Positions 42,871-51,107 of a DNA stretch of 64,000 nt are shown here, piece by piece. This stretch comes from Lunatimonas salinarum (GTDB lineage Bacteria > Bacteroidota > Bacteroidia > Cytophagales > Cyclobacteriaceae). The stretch spans positions 1 to 64,000 of the forward strand of contig NZ_JACVCV010000006.1 in the NCBI RefSeq assembly GCF_017811155.1, in the 5' to 3' direction. The stretch's first letter is position 1. Each line of letters opens with the position of its first letter. Under the pieces are notes generated by a model. The model made no database searches and was not told the origin of the DNA. It saw only the letters and a list, made by a program, of their open reading frames with translations. The position numbers were made by a program, and so were the translations under genes.

Positions 42871-44271
42871 ATGGATGTGAGCGTTAAGTTTTTGGGCGGT
42901 GCTGGTACCGTGACGGGTTCACGGTTTTTGTTGCAGATCGGAGCCTTGAGGGTGCTGGTTGACTGCGGGTTGTTTCAAGGCATGAAGGATTACCGGCTGC
43001 GAAACTGGGGTCCTTTTCCGGTGGATCCCGTAGGCATTGACATGGTGTTGCTTACCCATGCCCACATAGATCACTCCGGGTATTTGCCTAAGTTGGTGAA
43101 GGAAGGTTTTTCTGGTCCGATTTATTGCACAGAGCCTACGTTGGAGTTGGTAAAGATCCTTTTGATGGATGCGGGCAAGCTGCAGGAAGAGGAAGCAGCC
43201 TATGCGCAAAAGAAAGGCTACTCAAAACATAAGAAGCCCGAACCACTTTTCACTATCAAAGATGCTGAGCGGGTGTTTCCGCTGCTACAGCCGCTTCGGT
43301 TTGAGGAGGAGTATACCCTTCACGAGGTACTAAAGGTCACCGCATACAACGCCGGCCATATCCTCGGAGCCGCTATTTTAAAGCTTAAGGTCAAGGGTCA
43401 AAACCAAGAAAAGGCGATTGTTTTCTCCGGTGATCTGGGAAGGTATCACGATCCCATTCTTAACCCGCCTGCAGATATTCCGTTTGGAGATGTACTTTTT
43501 ATGGAGTCTACCTACGGAAATCGGGTGAATGAAAACGCCAAGGTCAGTGTTCAACTGGCCAAAATTATCAAGGATACCTACATGAGGGGAGGCGTGTCCG
43601 TAATTCCATCCTTTGCGGTAGGCCGTACACAGATGATTCTGTACCTCTTGCATCGGATGCAAAAGCTGGGAACCATCCCCCAGATTCCCATTTACGTGGA
43701 TAGCCCCATGGCCATTGACGTGACACATTTGTATAAGACCTTCTCCCATTATCATCATTTAGGTCCTTTTTTGGATGAATCTGATGCGAATCCGTTCCTG
43801 CACAGGAATTTACATTATTACAAAACGCAGGATTCGTCCATGTCCTTAAATCATTTAAAGGGCGATGCGATTATAATTTCAGCAAGTGGTATGGCTACCG
43901 GTGGTCGGATTCTACACCATCTCTACAATCGTCTTCCAAACGAGGACGATAGTGTGATATTTGTCGGATTTCAGCCGGAAGGGACCCGGGGCAGAAAGTT
44001 GCTGGACGGTGACAAGACCTGTAGAATTTACGGAGTGGACGTTCCGGTGAAGGCTTCGGTCCATTTTATTGAAGGATTATCAGCCCATGCGGACCAAAAC
44101 GAGTTGATGGAGTGGAGCGAGGGTTTTATTCATAGACCTAAGATGACCTTCTTGGTACATGGGGAAGCTGAGTCTACCCAAGCCCTTGCGGGGCTCCTGC
44201 GAAGTCAGCGGCAGTGGAATCCGATCATTCCGGCTTACATGGAGTCATTTGAGCTGTTTTCCGGTATCTGA
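42871..44271 (+). CDS. MBL-fold beta-CASP metallohydrolase (RNA-processing type)
   Basis: The ATG at 42871 gives 466 residues beginning MDVSVKFLGGAGTVTGS, as in relatives. The metal motif is THAHIDH (His63, His65, Asp67, His68); further motifs are SGDLGRYHDP, ESTYGNR, the beta-CASP segments PSFAVGRTQMI, SASGMATGGRILHH and GLSAHAD. The family (like CPSF73/YSH1 and the archaeal aCPSF-type enzymes) includes endo/exoribonucleases. The protein is cytoplasmic. Its stop overlaps the start of the next lipoprotein gene (TGATG), so translation is coupled, an odd pairing of a nuclease-like enzyme with an envelope protein. Confidence 0.9.
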   Translation: MDVSVKFLGGAGTVTGSRFLLQIGALRVLVDCGLFQGMKDYRLRNWGPFPVDPVGIDMVLLTHAHIDHSGYLPKLVKEGFSGPIYCTEPTLELVKILLMDAGKLQEEEAAYAQKKGYSKHKKPEPLFTIKDAERVFPLLQPLRFEEEYTLHEVLKVTAYNAGHILGAAILKLKVKGQNQEKAIVFSGDLGRYHDPILNPPADIPFGDVLFMESTYGNRVNENAKVSVQLAKIIKDTYMRGGVSVIPSFAVGRTQMILYLLHRMQKLGTIPQIPIYVDSPMAIDVTHLYKTFSHYHHLGPFLDESDANPFLHRNLHYYKTQDSSMSLNHLKGDAIIISASGMATGGRILHHLYNRLPNEDDSVIFVGFQPEGTRGRKLLDGDKTCRIYGVDVPVKASVHFIEGLSAHADQNELMEWSEGFIHRPKMTFLVHGEAESTQALAGLLRSQRQWNPIIPAYMESFELFSGI

Positions 44272-44750
44272 TGCTCCGGAGGATGAAAGCGTCACAGACT
44301 TGGTTTTTGGTAGCCTTGGTGTTGTTATTGGTCGGCTGTAGGGCTCATAGACCGACTACTCAAGGGCTACGTGGACAGGTTTTTTGGGTAGAGGGTAACC
44401 TGATGCCGCAGGTCTCGGAAGATGGGATGGCGGCGCCCAAGGAGGCCCAGGCAAAACGTGGCGTAACAAGGACTCTTAGGATCCACGCGCTTACTACGCT
44501 GGATCAGGTGAGCCTAGGAGATTTTTTGATAGGATCTATACTGACCGAACAGGTGGCTGAATTGGAGACCGAATCCGACGGTACCTTTCAAATTGAGCTG
44601 CCGGTCGGTAAGTATTCTGTGTTCACGGTGGAAGATGATGGGTATTTTGCCAATGTCTTTGATAGGGACAATCATATTAATCCGGTGGAAGTAAAGGAAG
44701 GGGTTTGGAGTTTTTTGGAAATTGTTGTTAATTATAGGGCTGTTTATTAG
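44271..44750 (+). CDS. Lipoprotein of unknown function
   Basis: 159 residues with lipobox LLLVGC, Cys23. The mature part has short beta segments (LRGQVFWVEGNLMP, FQIELPVGKYSVFTVEDDGY) that recall the carboxypeptidase-regulatory-like/Ig fold of Bacteroidota lipoproteins. The start A is the last base of the preceding stop. No enzyme motif is present; a role in surface binding or assembly is possible. The name is left open. Confidence 0.7.
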   Translation: MLRRMKASQTWFLVALVLLLVGCRAHRPTTQGLRGQVFWVEGNLMPQVSEDGMAAPKEAQAKRGVTRTLRIHALTTLDQVSLGDFLIGSILTEQVAELETESDGTFQIELPVGKYSVFTVEDDGYFANVFDRDNHINPVEVKEGVWSFLEIVVNYRAVY

Positions 44751-44850
44751 GTAGTTAGGTGTTTTTGCCTATGTTTTCTTGCTAAATTCCTCAGCTGCGT
44801 GCAACCTATTGAGGGCAAGCTGCATCTATAGAATTAGAATCGTCATTGTA

Positions 44851-45417
44851 ATGTTTGTTAGAAGGATTTACTCGGAAGCAGATCTGATCAAAAAGTGTCT
44901 TGGGGGAGATCGAAAGGCCCAACGAGCGCTTTATGAATTGTATTCCGGGAAATTTCTAGCCGTCTGTCGGCGCTATGTGAAGGATTATGGATCCGCAGAG
45001 GATATCATGATTGAAGGGTTTATGAAGATCTTTGAATGCCTACCTCAGTACCAGGGTTCAGGGAGTTTTGAGGGATGGATGCGGAGGATTATGGTGACCC
45101 AATCGTTGTTGTACATCCGTAGTAATCGGAGGTTTCAATTTGAAGTTCAGTTGGAAGAAGGTGAAATGGATGGCTATTTGGAGCCTGAAGGAGGCAGATT
45201 GGAGAGCGAGGATTTATTGAAGCTAATCGATGAATTGCCACTTGGGTACCGCATGGTTTTTAACCTATATGCAGTAGAAGGGTATTCGCATAAGGAAATC
45301 CGAGAATTATTGGGCATATCGGAGAGTACTTCTAAGTCCCAGTTGAGTCGGGCTAGAGCGGCGTTGCGCAGCCGGCTATTGGCAGAATATGAAAAGGAGA
45401 AAAATCATGGAGGATAA
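44851..45417 (+). CDS. ECF-family RNA polymerase sigma factor
   Basis: The ATG at 44851 gives 188 residues. Region 2 (about 12-75) has YSEADLIKKCLGGDRKAQRALY, AEDIMIEGFMKIFE and the -10-binding segment SFEGWMRRI; region 4 (about 125-180) has LPLGYRMVFNLYAVEGYSHK and EIRELLGISESTSKSQLSRA. This is the typical two-domain ECF sigma of Bacteroidota. The next gene, a membrane protein overlapping by 11 nt, is its likely anti-sigma partner. Confidence 0.92.
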   Translation: MFVRRIYSEADLIKKCLGGDRKAQRALYELYSGKFLAVCRRYVKDYGSAEDIMIEGFMKIFECLPQYQGSGSFEGWMRRIMVTQSLLYIRSNRRFQFEVQLEEGEMDGYLEPEGGRLESEDLLKLIDELPLGYRMVFNLYAVEGYSHKEIRELLGISESTSKSQLSRARAALRSRLLAEYEKEKNHGG

Positions 45418-46150
45418 GGAGTTAGACAGCTTATTTAGGGAAAAGTTGGCAAATCACCGGGTATTGCCTAGAGAGGAGGTGTGGCAGCGGCTGGATGCGA
45501 AATTGAACTCGGAGCCCAAACGCGTGGTATGGCTTCCGTATGCGGCCTCTATGGCACTGTTGATAGCTGCTGTGTTTGGCATGAAAGGGCTACTGGAACG
45601 GGACCATGGGATTAACCATCCCCTGGTTACGCAGCTTACCGAAGCGCCATTTGATGTGCCGGTTATTGTTCCGATTGCGGAGCAAAATCAGCATCCGATT
45701 GAACCGTTGCGGCCTAGTAGAACAGCAAAAACGGTCAGTAAAGAGCTTCCAAAGCCTTTGCCAAAGCCTTCGGATTCACAATTGGCGGAAAATGCCCGGC
45801 GGGATATTACCGGGATAGACACCGTAGAACTCCTTGATCCGGTAATTGCGACAGATTTTATAGCCGAGGCAAATGCGGACCAGGATGAAGAATTGAGGTT
45901 ATTGATGGATTCGCATAGTGAGGAAATGGCAGACAACAGCGAGGTGACTATTCGGATTGTGTCCAATGGATATGCCTTTGCTTCCGAAAAGCCAGCCTTG
46001 ATTGAGGGGATTGAGGGAGGTATTGGCAAGCTTGGGGGAATCATTGCAAAAGTAGATAAGGGTTTTGCAGAGCTGCAGGATGTTAAAAACAATTTCTTTG
46101 CATCGGGGATTTCTCTAACTAAGGATCGAAAAGAAAGTCAGGACAGGTGA
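45407..46150 (+). CDS. Putative membrane anti-sigma factor
   Basis: The ATG at 45407 gives 247 residues. A cytoplasmic N-terminus with DKELDSLFREKLANHRVLP..VWQRLDAKL is followed by one transmembrane helix (about 43-62) and a periplasmic, Pro/Ser/Glu-rich low-complexity tail. The layout and the 11-nt overlap with the sigma gene argue for an anti-sigma factor. The usual zinc motif HxxxCxxC is absent, so it belongs to the zinc-free class or is only a helper. The helix 'Lys-Glu..Phe-Arg' segment is common to several Bacteroidota anti-sigma-like proteins. Confidence 0.7.
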   Translation: MEDKELDSLFREKLANHRVLPREEVWQRLDAKLNSEPKRVVWLPYAASMALLIAAVFGMKGLLERDHGINHPLVTQLTEAPFDVPVIVPIAEQNQHPIEPLRPSRTAKTVSKELPKPLPKPSDSQLAENARRDITGIDTVELLDPVIATDFIAEANADQDEELRLLMDSHSEEMADNSEVTIRIVSNGYAFASEKPALIEGIEGGIGKLGGIIAKVDKGFAELQDVKNNFFASGISLTKDRKESQDR

Positions 46151-46167
46151 TAGGAAAACAGGCACTC

Positions 46168-46200
46168 CTAAGGCAGATTGGCTTAGTGGGCCTGCCTTAG
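46168..46200. repeat. 9-bp inverted repeat between operon genes
   Basis: CTAAGGCAG (46168-46176) and CTGCCTTAG (46192-46200) form a perfect stem with a 15-nt loop. No T run follows. Confidence 0.5.
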
Positions 46201-46219
46201 CGTATGGGCAACAGGCGAC

Positions 46220-46237
46220 CTGCCTGCCGGTAGGCAG
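46220..46237. repeat. CTGCCT..AGGCAG palindrome
   Basis: 6-bp arms CTGCCT/AGGCAG with a 6-nt GCCGGT centre; a member of the dispersed CTGCC/GGCAG palindromes at 401-418 and 40348-40370. With 46168-46200 it fills the 123-nt gap of this operon. Confidence 0.55.
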
Positions 46238-46273
46238 AATTCCATATTTCCTTTGAAAAACAATTATAGACAG

Positions 46274-47299
46274 ATGAAAAAGTACCTAATAGCAATTATC
46301 CTAATGGTGTTGTACCAGCAATTGTTTGCGTTTCAGGGAGAGTCAAAAGACAAAGTCATGAGTGACAGTGTTATCGTACAGTTTGGGCGTTCGGGAAAGC
46401 TCGTCTTTGTGATCGACAACCCTCAAGACTTTGAGCGCCTGCAGCAGATGGATGTAAATCAGCTCATCCGTGAACTGGAACTGACTCCTCCGGAGGGAGA
46501 GGGTGAGCAGACAGTCGTGGAAATCAAATATCGGGACGGAAAGAAGGAGATCGTCCGGGTGTATGAAGGTCCCAGCGAGACGGAAGTGACCGTAGGGCGG
46601 TACCGGTTGATTGTGGACGAATCGGGGTCTAAAACCAAAGTGAAGCTAGAATCTGATCCTAAGGATGAGAAAGATCCCGATTTTCGTACCTATTTCAGTA
46701 CCGATCTAGGTATCAACTCGTATTTTGGGGAAGGGGCTATTCCTTCACCCGTCCAGCCGTATTCTGTAAAGGGCTGGGGTAGCTGGAATGTAAATCTTAA
46801 CTGGATGGCCAGTCAAAAGATTTCACAAGGCACTTATTGGGATTTTGGACTCGGGGTGCACTGGTACAATTTCAAATTCAACAACACCCAATTTCAGCCT
46901 AGAGCGACGGAGTTAGGGGTGGATTTTCTCCCTAGACCCGATGTGAACGGGTTTAAAAGCAAGATTTCTGCCTCTTATCTTACCGCTATGACCCTCCTGA
47001 AATACGATTTTGGGAAAAAGCTGGGAAAAGGCAGAGAAGGCATGAGGGTTGGCATAGGGCCTTATGCGGGATACCGTCTCGGGGGACGCAGCAAATTTGT
47101 TTATAGGGAACTGGAAGGCTCCGGGAGAAGCAAGGTAAAAAAAGGAGCAGGATCGTACCTCAACAACTTCCGGGCGGGCATTCGCGGGGAAATAGGGTTT
47201 CGGAGTGTGACCTTTTTCACGACCTATGACTTTACCCAATTGTTTCATCCTGGCCTAGGGCCGGAACTTAGGCCCGTTGCGTTTGGGATTACGTTTTAA
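46274..47299 (+). CDS. Outer-membrane beta-barrel protein with N-terminal soluble region
   Basis: The ATG at 46274 gives 341 residues with a signal peptide (..LFAFQG). Residues about 25-125 form a charged soluble region with repeated Val/Ile-x-Val strands; the rest alternates in beta strands, ending VAFGITF, a proper C-terminal barrel strand. It resembles 'PorT/outer membrane beta-barrel' family members that depend on a sigma/anti-sigma pair. Its position behind those genes suggests it is a regulon member, although two palindromes separate them. Confidence 0.75.
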   Translation: MKKYLIAIILMVLYQQLFAFQGESKDKVMSDSVIVQFGRSGKLVFVIDNPQDFERLQQMDVNQLIRELELTPPEGEGEQTVVEIKYRDGKKEIVRVYEGPSETEVTVGRYRLIVDESGSKTKVKLESDPKDEKDPDFRTYFSTDLGINSYFGEGAIPSPVQPYSVKGWGSWNVNLNWMASQKISQGTYWDFGLGVHWYNFKFNNTQFQPRATELGVDFLPRPDVNGFKSKISASYLTAMTLLKYDFGKKLGKGREGMRVGIGPYAGYRLGGRSKFVYRELEGSGRSKVKKGAGSYLNNFRAGIRGEIGFRSVTFFTTYDFTQLFHPGLGPELRPVAFGITF

Positions 47300-47366
47300 A
47301 CGTAGAACAACACCGTTTCGGTGGCAGAACGGATGAGATTGAATCATAAAACATTGAAACCAGCAG

Positions 47367-48281
47367 ATGAAGAAAGTTAAAACAAGCGTTGCATTGGGGG
47401 TATTATTTGCCCTTTTCACGCAGTTGTATGCTCAGGAGTTAATTGAAAAAAGCTTTACTGGGATTGAAGTACTGGAGATGGACATCGGAGGGGTGGATGT
47501 TGTGTATACTGGTGTGTCGGGCAAGGAAGACGTGAGCCTAAGTGCCATGTTTGGGAAGTCAGAGGATGGGGTACGTAATTTTTTCATGGTCACCCTTGGC
47601 AACACCCTGAAACTGGCCTATAAGAACCAATCAAAGTCATTTTCTCCCCAGGAAAGGCGCTTTATCCACCTAGAGGGTCCGGAAAACATCCGGATTGACG
47701 GTAAAAATTCCGCAGGTCTCCTTTCGGTCAGAAACGTGATTTCTCCGGAGACCAAGCTAACCGTAAATTCTGGTATGATAAAAATTCAGCAGGTACATGG
47801 TAGCTTGGTAGTGAAGGCAAATTCAGGGAAGATTGAAGTGCAAGAGGTGCAAGGAGATGTACAGTGTGCGCTCACCTCGGGTGAGGCGGATCTTTCTGAT
47901 GTGACCGGTAACGTAGCGCTCAGTGCAAACAGCGGGTCGCTAAAGGGTAAAAAATTGAGTGGTTTGGTACAGGTGAAAATTTCTTCTGGAAATGTCCGCC
48001 TAGACCAAATAGGAGAACTGGGAAGCGTAACGGTATCTTCAGGTAATGTCAAAATCAGCAAGGCTGGCTTGGGTGAGGAGACGTTTTTTCAGGGCTCCTC
48101 TGGGAATATTGACGTGGAAACGGTGTCTGACCTTCGGCAGTTTAATTTCGATATGGCTGCGGGTAGCGGGTCACTTCGGGTGGGAGATGTCTCTAGGACA
48201 AAATCCTTGCAGATAGATAATGGGTCTCAAACAACCATCCGGGGCAGTATGCGCTCAGGTTCACTTCGAATCAATCATTAA
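47367..48281 (+). CDS. Exported DUF4097-type beta-strand repeat protein
   Basis: 304 residues with a signal peptide (..QLYAQ). From about residue 120 short repeats like LTVNSGMIKIQQVHG, LVVKANSGKIEVQEVQG and KISSGNVRLDQI pile up as a right-handed beta-helix/DUF4097 'head GIN' fold. The N-terminal part FTGIEVLEMDIGGVDVVYTG starts the same type of fold. Such proteins are thought to bind the envelope in response to stress. It closes the sigma/anti-sigma/barrel group. Confidence 0.82.
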   Translation: MKKVKTSVALGVLFALFTQLYAQELIEKSFTGIEVLEMDIGGVDVVYTGVSGKEDVSLSAMFGKSEDGVRNFFMVTLGNTLKLAYKNQSKSFSPQERRFIHLEGPENIRIDGKNSAGLLSVRNVISPETKLTVNSGMIKIQQVHGSLVVKANSGKIEVQEVQGDVQCALTSGEADLSDVTGNVALSANSGSLKGKKLSGLVQVKISSGNVRLDQIGELGSVTVSSGNVKISKAGLGEETFFQGSSGNIDVETVSDLRQFNFDMAAGSGSLRVGDVSRTKSLQIDNGSQTTIRGSMRSGSLRINH

Positions 48282-48299
48282 TATTGGATGGGTGTCAGT

Positions 48300-48797
48300 T
48301 TAAGGATCCCTTCGCCTTATATCGTACACCTGTTCCTTCTCTTCTCCTTTTAGCTTTAAGGCTTTAGCAATACGGTCAGGGGTTGGTTTTCCGAGCGATA
48401 CGAATAAAAGACAGACGGCATAAGCAATGGTAAATCCAGGTTTTTCCGATAGTAAAAGCCCGATGGATGAAAGTATTCCGACCGCGAAAAGCATCCAAAA
48501 CCGGGCGATGGAGGCCGCCGCATACGCTTTTATTCTGCTTTGGATCGGGGTTTCCTGCACACGGACTTTACGAACCTGCCGGTTAAACGTTAGAGTCTGC
48601 AGGATCAATAGACCGATGGCAACAACTAACATGCCCCTACTTAGAAAAACGGGCAGCTCCGGCAAATCCAAGCTCATAGATCCACCGGTGGTATATAGAT
48701 AGGCAAACGAAAATAGCGGTAGCGGCACTGCTGTAAGTATCAGTACATTTCTTTCCAGTACCCGAAATTCGTTTTTTAACAGATTGGGTGTACTCAT
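48300..48797 (-). CDS. Small four-helix membrane protein
   Basis: 165 residues with four predicted helices (about 20-40, 48-65, 92-112, 116-135) and a basic, charged C-terminus. No motif is recognised. It follows the ferredoxin-reductase gene by 8 nt on the same strand and should be co-translated, perhaps as a membrane partner. Similar proteins of unknown role occur widely in Cytophagales. Confidence 0.65.
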   Translation of the reverse strand: MSTPNLLKNEFRVLERNVLILTAVPLPLFSFAYLYTTGGSMSLDLPELPVFLSRGMLVVAIGLLILQTLTFNRQVRKVRVQETPIQSRIKAYAAASIARFWMLFAVGILSSIGLLLSEKPGFTIAYAVCLLFVSLGKPTPDRIAKALKLKGEEKEQVYDIRRRDP

Positions 48798-48805
48798 GGA
48801 TTGAA

Positions 48806-49906
48806 TTATTCGATGGTAATTTTAATATCACCCGACTTCGGTTTTGACGAGCAACACAGGATATAGCCTTGTGCGATTTCATTTTCACTTAAGCCGGCAT
48901 CCTCTATCATGCTAACCTCTCCGGAAATCAAACGTCCTCTACAGGCGGTACACAACCCGCTTTGACAAGAGTAAGGCATATCTATATTTTCATCCAGCCC
49001 TGCCTCTAGGATGGTTTTTCCCGGAGCCACCTCGTATGTGTAGGTTTCACCTTCCAGTACGATAGTCACCTGCTTGTGCAGCGGCGCAGATTCCAGTACC
49101 TGTGATTCATTTTGCGTCTCGGGCGCTTTATAGAAGTTTTCCGATAGGACCTGTTCTTTGCCGATGCCCAAATTCTGCAACGTTTCGGTCGCTAGTTCCA
49201 TTAACTCATTGGGTCCGCAAAGGTAAAATAGTCCTTCCGATGGGCCTTCATGGAGCATCCCCTCCGCAAACGTCTTTATCGATCCGGCGGTTATTCGCCC
49301 TTTGTTTCCGGGCCAAGATTCCGAAGGCTGACTTAACTGGTGGGTTACTTCCAAACGCCCTGGGTACTCCCTCTGAAGTTCCTCTAAACGCTGTTTGAAG
49401 ATGATTTGGTCTTCTGCCCTGCTCCCATATAAAAGATTAACCTTGGATGCCGGTTCGTTGATCAGAATGGATTTGGTAATTCCCATAACCGGGGTAATGC
49501 CACTTCCTGCAGCAATCATTCCATAGTTTCTTTGGTGTTTGGAATGGTAGTCACAAGTAAAGTTACCCATGGGCTTCATCACCGTGATTTTTTTACCCGG
49601 CCGGATGTGCTCATTTAGGTAATTGGATACCAAGCCCCCATCGAGGCGTTTTACGGTAATTCCCGGAAAGGGATCCACGAATGGCGAGGTACTTAAGCTG
49701 TACGATCTACGCTCCTCTTTTCCGTTTAGTTCTACAATTACGGTGAGGAACTGCCCTGGTTTGTATTCCAGATGCGGTTCAGGTTGCTCAAAATAGATCG
49801 TAGTAGCATCCGGAGTTTCCTTTATGATTTCCCTTACTTTTAGCGTAAGATAGGGAGAGGTTTCGCTGGTATTTTTGGAGTTTTTGGAAAATAGATTGAA
49901 AAGCAT
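48806..49906 (-). CDS. PaaE-like ferredoxin--NAD(P)H reductase with 2Fe-2S domain
   Basis: 366 residues in three parts: FAD-binding barrel (RRSYSLSTSPF, about 60-75), NAD(P) domain (GMIAAGSGITPVMGI and YLCGPNELM) and a C-terminal 2Fe-2S plant-type ferredoxin with PYSCQSGLCTACRG and YILCCSS, the four cluster cysteines. This matches the phenylacetyl-CoA epoxidase reductase PaaE, and related iron-sulfur flavoprotein reductases. No paaABCD genes are nearby, so the electron acceptor is another oxygenase or desaturase. The next gene codes for a four-helix membrane protein. Confidence 0.88.
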   Translation of the reverse strand: MLFNLFSKNSKNTSETSPYLTLKVREIIKETPDATTIYFEQPEPHLEYKPGQFLTVIVELNGKEERRSYSLSTSPFVDPFPGITVKRLDGGLVSNYLNEHIRPGKKITVMKPMGNFTCDYHSKHQRNYGMIAAGSGITPVMGITKSILINEPASKVNLLYGSRAEDQIIFKQRLEELQREYPGRLEVTHQLSQPSESWPGNKGRITAGSIKTFAEGMLHEGPSEGLFYLCGPNELMELATETLQNLGIGKEQVLSENFYKAPETQNESQVLESAPLHKQVTIVLEGETYTYEVAPGKTILEAGLDENIDMPYSCQSGLCTACRGRLISGEVSMIEDAGLSENEIAQGYILCCSSKPKSGDIKITIE

Positions 49907-50122
49907 TCCGGCTGTATATTAGGGTGATCGATGCTGATTTATACGCAAACCTACGGTTTATTTACAGAATTAGGAATTTTTCCTGCAGTTCACGATTCTT
50001 TCATTTCATAAACCATGGCAAGCAACCAAAGGTTCTGGTAAAAAAATATATTTTTCGGGTTTTAGTTGTAGCGTTTTGGGCGGTTTCTTCGTATTGGCGC
50101 AGAAAACTAACTAAATCCAACG

Positions 50123-50857
50123 ATGATTGTATCTAATAATCGCCCTAAGACCCTAAAGAAAAGTGGGTTGAATTTGTTCATGTGGTTCCTATTGGGCATA
50201 GGCGCTAGTTCCTGCCTGGATGAGCAGCAATTTACGGAAGTGACACCCATTGCGTATGTGTCTTTTTATCACGGATCACCTCAGACCGATCCGATTTCCA
50301 TAACCGTTGATAGTCGGGTGTATAACACCAACCCTTTTACATTTGGCAGCTACTTTGAATACGGGAATTTCTACACGGGTGAAAGGAACTTTTCATTCCG
50401 TAATCCCGGTACTTCGAGCAGCTTGCTGGATACTGTGGTGAATCTAAAGGCGAGCGAAGCTTATTCCGTTTTTCTTGCTGAGCAGCAGGATTTGTTTCAG
50501 CCAATTATTGTAAAGGATGAGTTGGTGAATCCCGGGCCGGAAAAGGCACTACTTCGCTTGGTACATCTATCGCCGGACGCGCCGCAGGTACACCTTCTGG
50601 TTGGTTCGGAGACTGAAGCGGTTTTTGAAGATCAGGCCTTTGGAGACGTCAGTGCTTATAAGGCGATCGATTCGGGCCGGTTTACTTTACGTATATTGGA
50701 TGCGGAGTCCGGAGAGGAAGAACTCGTTTCGGCCAATGACATTTCCATTATGGCCGGAAGAATCTACACCCTGGTGCTTCGCGGCTATCAGGAAAATGCT
50801 TCCGGTACGGAAAACCGACTAAGTCTTCAGCTCCTTCGAAATTACCCGAATTATTAG
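50123..50857 (+). CDS. DUF4397-domain lipoprotein
   Basis: 244 residues with a lipoprotein leader ending GIGASSCLDEQ. The DUF4397 family segment LLRLVHLSPDAPQVHLLVG is clear near residue 145, and the N-terminal half repeats a similar domain (AYVSFYHGSPQTDPISITVD). This domain pair is typical of secreted and lipid-anchored proteins of Bacteroidota with unknown function. It is monocistronic and ends at a strong terminator at 50925-50975. Confidence 0.8.
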   Translation: MIVSNNRPKTLKKSGLNLFMWFLLGIGASSCLDEQQFTEVTPIAYVSFYHGSPQTDPISITVDSRVYNTNPFTFGSYFEYGNFYTGERNFSFRNPGTSSSLLDTVVNLKASEAYSVFLAEQQDLFQPIIVKDELVNPGPEKALLRLVHLSPDAPQVHLLVGSETEAVFEDQAFGDVSAYKAIDSGRFTLRILDAESGEEELVSANDISIMAGRIYTLVLRGYQENASGTENRLSLQLLRNYPNY

Positions 50858-50885
50858 TTTGGCGACTACTCATTGAGTGTTAGCT

Positions 50886-50904
50886 AGGGGGCATGGAGCC
50901 CCCT
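50886..50904. other. GC-rich hairpin before the terminator
   Basis: AGGGGGC/GCCCCCT with an ATGGA loop, 7 bp. It has no T run; the true terminator follows at 50925-50975. Confidence 0.5.
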
Positions 50905-50924
50905 CAATACATCTTAGATGGGCA

Positions 50925-50975
50925 AAGGGCGACCTTTGGTTGGCTGTAATAGGGTCAGCCGAAGGTGGCCTTTTT
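50925..50975 (+). terminator. Intrinsic terminator of the DUF4397 gene
   Basis: AAGGGCGACCTTTGG pairs with CCGAAGGTGGCCTTT over about 15 bp with one G-G mismatch; a run of T completes it. The 19-nt loop contains a further GGCT/AGCC stem. Confidence 0.7.
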
Positions 50976-51064
50976 GTTTGAGAGGGATATCGAAATAAGC
51001 AATTTAGATTTAGTATGGGCGGTCGTCGTTACTGGATGTAGCCGGTAAATTCGGAATAAAAACC

Positions 51065-51072
51065 TATTTTTG
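51065..51072 (+). promoter_or_regulatory. -7 promoter box of purB
   Basis: TATTTTTG fits TAnnTTTG and lies 35 nt before the purB ATG. The -33 box is weak. Confidence 0.35.
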
Positions 51073-51107
51073 CATTTCTTTTATTAACGGGAAGCAAAGG
51101 CAACATC

